Below, piece by piece: positions 1-5,626 of a stretch of 6,272 nt of DNA; position 1 is the stretch's first letter, and the number at the start of each line of letters is the position of its first letter. The position numbers were made by a program, and so were the translations under genes. The DNA is taken from NCBI GenBank assembly GCA_012511615.1, contig JAAZFS010000139.1, positions 1 to 6,272 on the forward strand. Direction: 5' to 3'. This DNA is from Elusimicrobiota bacterium (lineage in GTDB: Bacteria > CG03 > SLGR01). A model generated the notes under the pieces. The model was not told where the DNA came from, searched no databases, and was given only the letters and a program-made list of their open reading frames with translations.

Positions 1-720
1 CCGCTTGATGATATAGTAAAAATCTGGAAGCGGGTCTATGATATGTATGGCGAGTCTCATATAATGATGACCGGCGGAGAGCCAAGTCTCTATCCTAACT
101 TTATAGAGATGGTTGATGAACTTTCCAAGTTTCATACTGTCAAAGTGACAAGTCAACTTAGTGGAGATTTTTATACTTTTGCCAAGAAAATTAATCCAGA
201 GCGGGTTGTTCTTGATATGAACTTTCATCCTTTCGAGGCGAAATTGGAGCCCTTTATCAGAAAGGTCCTTACTCTTAAAAAGGCGGGCTTTTCAGGGGGA
301 GTATGCTATTTGGCCTATCCGCCGCAGATGGATAAAATGAAATACTACGAAGAGAAATTTCGTGAGAATGACATAGGATTTGCTCTGGCGGCCTACTGGG
401 GAAAATACAACGGTGTAACATATCCAGATGGTTATACAGAAGAGGAAAGAGAGCTTATCGCCCCTTATATCGGAGATATAGACAGAATTAAATATCATCT
501 TGAAGGGGTTAAGACCATGGGGAAACTTTGTCGGGCTGGCTATTGCTATGCTTCGGTTAAAGGAGACGGGACTGTAACCCGCTGTGGACCTTTGAGCCAT
601 AAGCCCATAGGTAATCTTTTCGATGATGATTTTAAACTTCATGATGAGCCCATGCCCTGCGAGGCAGAGGTCTGCCCTTGCGATGAGTATGTATGGCTTG
701 TCGAGAATAAAAAGGACTGA
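1..720 (+). CDS. Radical SAM/SPASM-type protein, 3' part (5' end outside window)
   Basis: The frame is open from base 1, so the Met codon at 43 is internal and the true start lies upstream; 239 residues are visible. Residues 21-31 (IMMTGGEPSLY) match the GGEP motif that follows the iron-sulfur cluster loop in radical SAM enzymes and contacts the SAM amino group. The CxxxCxxC loop must lie upstream and cannot be checked. The last 65 residues have six cysteines (177, 182, 195, 220, 225, 227 in window numbering), in the order C-x4-C, a G-D-G turn, C, then GN, C-x4-C-x-C. This resembles a SPASM/twitch auxiliary iron-sulfur domain. SPASM proteins modify peptides, proteins or sometimes small molecules; the substrate here is unknown. 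It ends in TGA at 718-720, 136 bp before the next large gene. Family assignment is secure, function is not. Confidence 0.85.
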   Translation, partial: PLDDIVKIWKRVYDMYGESHIMMTGGEPSLYPNFIEMVDELSKFHTVKVTSQLSGDFYTFAKKINPERVVLDMNFHPFEAKLEPFIRKVLTLKKAGFSGGVCYLAYPPQMDKMKYYEEKFRENDIGFALAAYWGKYNGVTYPDGYTEEERELIAPYIGDIDRIKYHLEGVKTMGKLCRAGYCYASVKGDGTVTRCGPLSHKPIGNLFDDDFKLHDEPMPCEAEVCPCDEYVWLVENKKD

Positions 721-740
721 CTTCACACTGCCGGGTCAGT
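716..740 (+). other. Small hairpin spanning the stop codon of the first gene
   Basis: ACTGAC at 716-721 is perfectly complementary to GTCAGT at 735-740, and two T-G wobble pairs (722/734, 723/733) could extend the stem to 8 bp around a 9-nt loop. The stop codon TGA lies in the left arm. An A-rich run, not a T-tract, follows, so it does not look like an intrinsic terminator. The right arm ends three bases before the ATG of a 17-codon open frame at 744, so a ribosome finishing the first gene would melt it. That coupling is inference, and a 6-bp match can arise by chance. Confidence 0.25.
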
Positions 741-743
741 AAA

Positions 744-797
744 ATGAAAACTATAGAGAAGTTTTTTACTTTCGTCTGGCAGGAAAAGAAATACTAA
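744..797 (+). CDS. Possible 17-aa small ORF between radical SAM genes
   Basis: An ATG-initiated frame encodes MKTIEKFFTFVWQEKKY and ends in tandem stops (TAATAA, 795-800). It is the only notable open frame in the 136-bp gap and sits between a SPASM-type and a cobalamin-type radical SAM gene, a place where small substrate peptides are sometimes encoded. The peptide has an aromatic/hydrophobic core (FFTFVW) flanked by charged residues. Against it: no strong Shine-Dalgarno sequence (only GGG at 733-735), an open frame this short is expected by chance, and no leader/core layout or known RiPP motif is recognisable. It could also be a relic of the start of a lost gene. Confidence 0.2.
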   Translation: MKTIEKFFTFVWQEKKY

Positions 798-798
798 T

Positions 799-830
799 AA
801 TGCCGCGTCTAGGCCATTTATATAGGCATT
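799..830 (+). repeat. Weak inverted and direct repeat in the intergenic gap
   Basis: AATGCC (799-804) is the reverse complement of GGCATT (825-830), separated by 20 bases. TAGGCCATT (810-818) is also repeated almost exactly as TAGGCATT (823-830). The following bases (CTTCTGAAAT) are not a T-tract, so a terminator is unlikely. TATATA at 819-824 could pass for a -10 box but has no matching -35 element at the right distance. A regulatory role for the downstream genes is possible but unsupported. Confidence 0.15.
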
Positions 831-856
831 CTTCTGAAATTTAAGATGATTCTTCT

Positions 857-2500
857 ATGAGAGTTACCCTTATTCGATGTCCTTGGTGGGTTAGGTATTG
901 TCCACCTTATATACTTGGTTATTTTGCAGCCTTTTTGCGGCGTGCCGGAATTGAGGTCCGTCTTTACGACCTTAATAATATTCTCTACCACAAGATCCCC
1001 GAAGATTATAAGAAATACTGGGATGATCGGGATTATTTTTCTCTTTGGGAAAATTCTTCTTTCATCAACTGGATTCTTTCCTTATCATCGGATATCGAAA
1101 AACTTATAGATGAAATCTCTGGTCAGGGACCTGAACTTATCTGTTTTACTACTCATACACCCAATACTCTAATTAGCGAAATTCTTGCTGAAAAAATAAA
1201 GAAGAAAAACCCAGAAGCCGTGACGGTATTTATGGGGCATAAAGCAGCAAAGACCCAGATGGCTTTTGAGTTTATTGAAAAACCTTACATAGATTACGTC
1301 TGCTACGGCGAAGCAGATATACCTCTTTTGACACTTACTGGCCGACTGAAAAATTCTGTCCCTGGTGAAGAATTACCTGAGGTTGCAGGCTTTCTTGTTA
1401 AGAGAAATGGAAAAATTATTGATTGTGGAGAGGGGGCAATAGTTAAGGATTTAAATAAGGTTCCCTTCCCAGACTATTCGGATTTTAAGGCAGATATTGA
1501 AGAAAGACGTTATAGTCAGCCTGAGAGATTGGATGTATTAGAAAGCAGGGGATGTCCTAATGCCTGCAATTTCTGCTATGAACGCCTTTACTGGAAGGGC
1601 TTTAGGAGCATCTCCGGTAGAAAAATGTTTGAGCAAATTTTATATCACCGCCAGGAGTTCCCCTCGGTAAATTATTTTTATTTCAATAGTCTTCTACTTA
1701 ATGGAAACTTAAAAGCTCTTGAGGAGTTTTGTGATTTAGTCCTAGAGAGCAACATGAAAATATCTTGGGCTGGTCAGGCTGCCATAAGAAAAGGTATGAA
1801 GCCAGAACTTCTTAAAAAGATGGCTCTTGCAGGATGCAATTGGCTGGGATTTGGTGTAGAGTCTGGCTCAGATTCCCTTCTTAAAAAAATGAATAAAAAT
1901 CATACCTCTGAAGATGCTTATAGCCTCATCAAGTCCGCAAAAGAAGCAGGAATAAGTGTGCAAATAAATATAATCTTTGGTTATCCTGGAGAGACTGAAG
2001 AGGATTTTCAGAAAACTATTGAGTTTGTAAGACTTGTCCGCCCTTATATAGACAATGTGCTTGCAAGTCAGTCTTTCTGTACGCTTGAAAAGAGGACGTA
2101 TCTGAAAGAGCACGCTGAGGCTGCAGGTATAATCGATGATGGTCATCATCTTTTCTGCGAAGCGGAAGGGGGAAACACCTATTCCGACCGTTTGAGAAAG
2201 TACGAAGAATTTTGCCGAGAGGCCTTAAAAATGGGTATACCTGAGACTTCAGGAGTTTTGTCGAAAAAACCTGACAAGTGGGTAATGTTAGGGGATTATT
2301 ATACCTACAAAAAAGATTATCAGAAAGCTGCCGATGCTTATATCCGTTCTCTTGAGGACGAGGGGGGAAATAAGAGTGTGGCATTGAGGGCGGCATCTGC
2401 TCTTGGAGCAGCCGGAGATGAGGAGGGAAGGGATTCTATGTTAGAGAAGGCTTCGGAGTATGAGTCCGAAGAATTCTGTCCTCCAGAGGAAGAGGAATGA
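857..2500 (+). CDS. Cobalamin-binding-type radical SAM protein with C-terminal TPR-like tail (547 aa)
   Basis: Residues 1-165 resemble the B12-binding Rossmann region of this class: strand starts at MRVTLIRCPWW, LICFTTH (94-100), VTVFMGHKAA (122-131) and DYVCYGEADIPLL (146-158), which occupies the position of the usual DxVxxGEGE element. No DxHxxG lower-ligand motif is seen, which is common in this class. The radical SAM core follows, with CPNACNFC (C233, C237, C240) for the 4Fe-4S cluster, GFGVESGSD (331-339) and the beta-6 region IIFGYPGETEEDF (372-384). Residues 473-506 fit a TPR helix pair (W475, L478, G479, Y482, A491, Y495), with a weaker second unit to about 536, then an acidic tail ending EEEE. 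Relatives include methyltransferases and ring- or chain-forming enzymes; the reaction here is unknown. An in-frame TAA at 842-844 makes ATG 857 the first possible Met start, though it has no clear Shine-Dalgarno. The stop overlaps the next start by ATGA. Confidence 0.92.
   Translation: MRVTLIRCPWWVRYCPPYILGYFAAFLRRAGIEVRLYDLNNILYHKIPEDYKKYWDDRDYFSLWENSSFINWILSLSSDIEKLIDEISGQGPELICFTTHTPNTLISEILAEKIKKKNPEAVTVFMGHKAAKTQMAFEFIEKPYIDYVCYGEADIPLLTLTGRLKNSVPGEELPEVAGFLVKRNGKIIDCGEGAIVKDLNKVPFPDYSDFKADIEERRYSQPERLDVLESRGCPNACNFCYERLYWKGFRSISGRKMFEQILYHRQEFPSVNYFYFNSLLLNGNLKALEEFCDLVLESNMKISWAGQAAIRKGMKPELLKKMALAGCNWLGFGVESGSDSLLKKMNKNHTSEDAYSLIKSAKEAGISVQINIIFGYPGETEEDFQKTIEFVRLVRPYIDNVLASQSFCTLEKRTYLKEHAEAAGIIDDGHHLFCEAEGGNTYSDRLRKYEEFCREALKMGIPETSGVLSKKPDKWVMLGDYYTYKKDYQKAADAYIRSLEDEGGNKSVALRAASALGAAGDEEGRDSMLEKASEYESEEFCPPEEEE
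2485..2490 (+). promoter_or_regulatory. Ribosome binding site for the 376-aa radical SAM gene
   Basis: AGAGGA lies six bases before ATG 2497, and a second AGAGGA follows directly against the start. The site is inside the preceding gene, whose GAG GAA GAG GAA codons make its acidic C-terminal tail. It supports 2497 as the start and, with the ATGA overlap, suggests translational coupling. Confidence 0.6.
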
Positions 2501-3627
2501 GCCGGGTAGATGAAATCCGTGCTTTTGTAAGAAATCTCGCCAGTCTTATAGAGGCGGAGCCTCTTGAAACAAAAGTCAGCGGGCAAGCCCCTTCAGAGCT
2601 TCATCTTGAACTTACATACAGGTGCGATAGCAATTGTATAATGTGTAACCTTGGAGAACTTCTTAAAGAACAGAAAACCCCCGATCTTTCTCTAGAAGAG
2701 CTTAAAAGCACTATAGAAAATTCCTCGCTTCTAAAAAATATGACCTATATTGTTTTATCAGGAGGAGAACCTTGGCTTCATCCTGAGTTTACCGATATAG
2801 CCTGCTATTTGAAGGGGAAATATCCTGATGCGGATATCCTAATTCTTTCAAATCTTATTAATTCTTCTGCCTTTTTGAAGAAGCTTCGAACCATCAAGGA
2901 AAATTGTGGAATTGATAGAATGGCCATAGGTAGTTCTATAGATGGGGTAGGAAAGGTGCACGACAAGATCAGGGGTGTTGAGGGGGCCTTTGAGTCAACC
3001 ATATCTACGGCGCTTCTGATAAAAAAAGAGTTTCCTTCTCTCTATCCAACTTTCAATTTTACTCTTCAGCCAGCTAATGTTTCAGAGATTCCTGGCGTAT
3101 ATAAATGGTCACGGAAGATGGGTGCTCATCTCTCTTATCAGGTCATAGTTCCGAAAGAGGAACTGGGTCCAGTAAAATGGACAGAAGACAAAATCAAAGA
3201 AGCGGAAGCCGGAATAGAGGAAGTAATAGATATGATATGGGAAGAAGAGGGTTTCGGGAATTTTAATCCAGAGCAAATTTTTTCCAATTTAACTCTGATG
3301 TTTTTTCTCCTTAATTTTGAGTATATGATAAGTTACATCAGGGACCCCCGCCGTTATTATTATAACTGTCCCTGTGGGGATAAGTATGCAATGATTAGCC
3401 CCTTGGGAGAACTCTATTTTTGTCCGGTCCATAAAAACATGATGGCTGGAAACCTCAGGGAGCATGATTTTGATTCTATTTGGGCGGGGAATGAAGCTCG
3501 AAAAATCAGAGATTTTTTTAATAGCTACGCCTGTCACTGCTGGCTATCCTGTACAAATGATGGAATGATGGCGGGAAACTTTTTTCCGAAAAAAGAAGAG
3601 ATAATTCATCGCCTGAGCAAAAAATGA
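2497..3627 (+). CDS. Radical SAM protein with SPASM-like C-terminal domain (376 aa)
   Basis: After about 33 residues, LHLELTYRCDSNCIMC carries the CxxxCxxC loop (C43, C47, C50) that binds the SAM-coordinating 4Fe-4S cluster. VLSGGEPWLHPEF (86-98) is the GGEP motif, and SSIDG (146-150) matches the conserved core strand of this family. The C-terminal part has cysteines at 291, 293, 309, 346, 348 and 352, with the pattern C-P-C, I-S-P-L-G-E-L-Y-F-C-P, GNL, then DSIW, C-H-C and C. This is typical of SPASM-domain proteins carrying extra iron-sulfur clusters. Residues about 226-289 form a longer linker, mostly charged helix followed by an aromatic stretch. Such enzymes modify peptides, proteins or sugars; the substrate is not evident. 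It shares ATGA with both neighbours, so it belongs to the same translation unit as the cobalamin-type gene and the glycosyltransferase. It is clearly divergent from the first gene in the window rather than a recent copy. Confidence 0.93.
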   Translation: MSRVDEIRAFVRNLASLIEAEPLETKVSGQAPSELHLELTYRCDSNCIMCNLGELLKEQKTPDLSLEELKSTIENSSLLKNMTYIVLSGGEPWLHPEFTDIACYLKGKYPDADILILSNLINSSAFLKKLRTIKENCGIDRMAIGSSIDGVGKVHDKIRGVEGAFESTISTALLIKKEFPSLYPTFNFTLQPANVSEIPGVYKWSRKMGAHLSYQVIVPKEELGPVKWTEDKIKEAEAGIEEVIDMIWEEEGFGNFNPEQIFSNLTLMFFLLNFEYMISYIRDPRRYYYNCPCGDKYAMISPLGELYFCPVHKNMMAGNLREHDFDSIWAGNEARKIRDFFNSYACHCWLSCTNDGMMAGNFFPKKEEIIHRLSKK

Positions 3628-4619
3628 AAAAGGAAAAGTTAACGCTGGCCATCTTGTATGGGGGGAGAGAAGATTTTTTTAAAAGCTGTCTTGATAGCTT
3701 GGCCAAGGGAGAGGAAGTAAGCGAAATTGAAGTGGCGGTAGCTGGTAACTCTTTTTCTCCAGAAATCATTGGCTATATGAAAAGTTTGCTACTTAGAATC
3801 AATTTTCATGTTCTTTCTGGAGAGTCAAAGTCTGGGCTGAGAAATTTTTTGCTGGAAAATTCCGAGGGTGAAATAGTATATTTTATTGATGATGACGTAA
3901 TTCTCCCAGAGAACTTTGTTCAGACCGTTAAAAAGAAATTTAAAGAATATCCAGATGTGGCATCTATTGGGGGTCCCAATCTAACCCCAGAAGATAGTAG
4001 TTCTTTTCAGAAAGCCCAGGGAAGAGTTTTGTCTTCTCGATGGGGAGCATCAAGGATGAGTAGAAGATACCGCACCCAGGATAAAGACGCTCTTGCCGGA
4101 GAGTCATCCTTTGCACTATGCAATCTTGGCTTTAGGAAAAAAATCCTCAATAAGCATAAGATAGTGTTTGATGAACGCCTGCATTATAACGAAGAAAATG
4201 ACCTTTTGGCCCGTCTGACATCTAAAGGGGAGACCCATATATTCACACCTGAAATAAGCCTCTCACATCGTCGCAGAGAAAAATTTTTCTCTTTTCTTCG
4301 TCAGGTCTTTGAATCCGGTAGGGGAAGAGCATTTTCAGTAAGAATTAATAAAGTGAATGTTGGATTTGTATATTTTATACCACTCTTCTTTTTACTATAT
4401 ATTTTGCTTTTGCCCTTTCTTATCAAGTACATCACTATCTTTTTTGTTTTTCCGTTAGCAATTCACTTGATTATTTCATTTTCTGTGGCCCTCTATTTTG
4501 TTTTGAAAGGCGATTCACTTCTGCTTGCGCTGATAGCTTTTTTCCTTTTTCCCCTAAGCCATCTAAGCTATGGGGTAGGTCTGGCGGCGGGGTTAATTGG
4601 CTTGAATAAAAAAACATGA
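3624..4619 (+). CDS. Membrane-anchored family 2 glycosyltransferase (331 aa)
   Basis: The N-terminal 230 residues look like a GT-A fold: a first strand LTLAILYGGREDFF (6-19), SGLRNFLLENSEGEIVYFIDDDVILPENF (70-98) with the metal- and nucleotide-sugar-binding DDD at 89-91, an acidic NEENDLLARL (189-198) at the position of the catalytic-base ED motif, and LSHRRREKF (213-221) with the late His/Arg. Strongly hydrophobic segments at about 247-268, 271-293 and 298-325 should place the enzyme at the inner membrane with its active site cytoplasmic. It would transfer an activated sugar to a lipid-linked glycan or other membrane-associated acceptor; donor and acceptor cannot be read from sequence. The first residues contain a GG where many GT2 proteins have N or Y near the uridine, so it is a divergent member. 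It overlaps both neighbours by ATGA. No Shine-Dalgarno is seen before 3624, which suggests reinitiation from the upstream gene. Confidence 0.9.
   Translation: MKKEKLTLAILYGGREDFFKSCLDSLAKGEEVSEIEVAVAGNSFSPEIIGYMKSLLLRINFHVLSGESKSGLRNFLLENSEGEIVYFIDDDVILPENFVQTVKKKFKEYPDVASIGGPNLTPEDSSSFQKAQGRVLSSRWGASRMSRRYRTQDKDALAGESSFALCNLGFRKKILNKHKIVFDERLHYNEENDLLARLTSKGETHIFTPEISLSHRRREKFFSFLRQVFESGRGRAFSVRINKVNVGFVYFIPLFFLLYILLLPFLIKYITIFFVFPLAIHLIISFSVALYFVLKGDSLLLALIAFFLFPLSHLSYGVGLAAGLIGLNKKT
4608..4614 (+). other. A7 homopolymer at the glycosyltransferase/kinase junction
   Basis: Seven consecutive A residues end two bases before ATG 4616. The region has no Shine-Dalgarno sequence, so the kinase start depends on the ATGA overlap with the glycosyltransferase stop. 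One extra A in the transcript, or a -1 ribosomal slip, would bring the glycosyltransferase frame directly into the kinase frame and give a fusion. Whether slippage happens is unknown. Confidence 0.3.
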
Positions 4620-5626
4620 CCGATTTAAAATTAGATATTTATGGGGTTGGAATACTCATTTCTGGATACGAAAAGACCCTCTTTAAACTTGGAAAAGACT
4701 TTTCCTATTTTAAAAGAGACTTTGAAGGAAGAGGGGATTACAGAATACACATTGAGCATACAAAAAAGGTGGACTATTCACTTATACCCGAAGATGCAGA
4801 GCCTATTTTTACTCATCCTGAGTTTTTCATGTATCAGAGCGGTGAAAAAAAGTGCATTGATTACTGTGGGCGTGGGATATCTGTATACGATCCGAGAGAC
4901 AAGCAGATAAGGCTTTATTCTCCAGATAAAGACCTTCAGCATGAGATAGCCTATCTTGCTGTCATATCTTCAGCTGGAGAGCTACTTGAAAAGAGGGGTT
5001 ACTTTAGGGCTCATGGGATGGGAGTGAAGTATGGAGAGAAAACAGCGATTATGTTGGGCTCTTCAGGTATGGGAAAGACAAGACTTTTTCTTGGACTTCT
5101 TAAAGATCCAGATGTTTCAATCTATAGTGATGACATACTTTTACTGGATAAGAAACGAAATCTTTTTCCATTTCCCTTACGGATTGGAGTTAAGGCTAAA
5201 AGTGAGCTTCCAGAAGGAATAGACAAGAGCTTAGTCTATGAAATGAACAGAAGAAAGTATGGCAAGAAAATTCTCTTGGATACTTCGGCTTTTAGCGATA
5301 GAATTGCTCCACCATCACAACCATCTACCATACTTATTGCCTCTAGATGGAACTCAGAAGGTTTTAAATATCGGCCAGCCTCACGTATTAAGGTGTTTAG
5401 AATGCTTATAAGGGATATGGGTATAGGCTATGGTCTTCCACAGTTGATGGAATATATGAACCTGAGTTTTAAGTTGTCCGGTTTTCCCGGAATACTGATT
5501 AGAGGATTTAGGCGTCTTATTTTAATATTTTCTCTTTCTTTAAGTGGAAAGGCATATTATATATATCTGGGACGCGATAGTGATAAAAACACTCAAGGAT
5601 TAATAGATTTATTGGAGAAAACATGA
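4616..5626 (+). CDS. HPr kinase/phosphorylase-like P-loop protein (336 aa)
   Basis: The central region matches the catalytic domain of HPr Ser-kinase relatives: RAHGMGV (131-137) with His133, Walker A GSSGMGKT (148-155), then YSDDILLLD (170-178) with the Asp pair 172-173, followed by FPFPLRIGVK. In true HprK a His about 15 residues before the P-loop and an Asp pair about 17 residues after its Lys are catalytic; the spacing here is nearly the same. Residues 1-125 form a mixed alpha/beta region that I do not recognise; it does not look like the HprK N-terminal domain. About 160 residues follow the Asp pair, including a hydrophobic stretch (IRGFRRLILIFSLSLS, 295-310) that might touch membrane. 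I do not see the HprK signature that supports phosphorylase activity. HprK-like proteins outside sugar regulation include kinases that phosphorylate lasso-peptide precursors and members of exosortase- or polysaccharide-associated clusters. Its position between two glycosyltransferases argues against a role in carbon catabolite control. The substrate is unknown. Confidence 0.82.
   Translation: MTDLKLDIYGVGILISGYEKTLFKLGKDFSYFKRDFEGRGDYRIHIEHTKKVDYSLIPEDAEPIFTHPEFFMYQSGEKKCIDYCGRGISVYDPRDKQIRLYSPDKDLQHEIAYLAVISSAGELLEKRGYFRAHGMGVKYGEKTAIMLGSSGMGKTRLFLGLLKDPDVSIYSDDILLLDKKRNLFPFPLRIGVKAKSELPEGIDKSLVYEMNRRKYGKKILLDTSAFSDRIAPPSQPSTILIASRWNSEGFKYRPASRIKVFRMLIRDMGIGYGLPQLMEYMNLSFKLSGFPGILIRGFRRLILIFSLSLSGKAYYIYLGRDSDKNTQGLIDLLEKT
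5614..5617 (+). promoter_or_regulatory. Ribosome binding site for the last glycosyltransferase
   Basis: GGAG lies five bases before ATG 5623, inside the last codons of the kinase-like gene. Together with the ATGA overlap it fixes 5623 as the start. Confidence 0.55.

Noticed and set aside
292..726. 144-aa open frame on the minus strand
   Set aside because: It lies wholly opposite the first radical SAM gene, has no recognisable motif, and the plus-strand frame has clear family motifs.
799..840. Intrinsic terminator between the first and second large genes
   Set aside because: The 6-bp inverted repeat has a 20-base loop and no T-tract after it.
790..856. Sigma-70-like promoter for the 547-aa gene
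   Set aside because: TATATA at 819-824 and TAATAA at 795-800 resemble -10 boxes but neither has a fitting -35 element 16-18 bases upstream.
828..856. 8-bp direct repeat ATTCTTCT (828-835 and 849-856)
   Set aside because: It is too short and simple in AT/CT-rich DNA to be given a role; CTT codons and CTTCTT runs are common throughout the window.
2016..2396. 126-aa open frame on the minus strand
   Set aside because: It is antisense to the core and tail of the 547-aa radical SAM gene, with low-complexity composition and no family features.
4641..4910. 89-aa plus-strand open frame in another frame
   Set aside because: It is a shadow inside the kinase-like gene, with no ribosome binding site or motif.
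4616..5626. Annotation as a true hprK carbon-catabolite regulator
   Set aside because: The N-terminal domain does not match, no HPr gene is near, and the gene is embedded in a glycosyltransferase unit.
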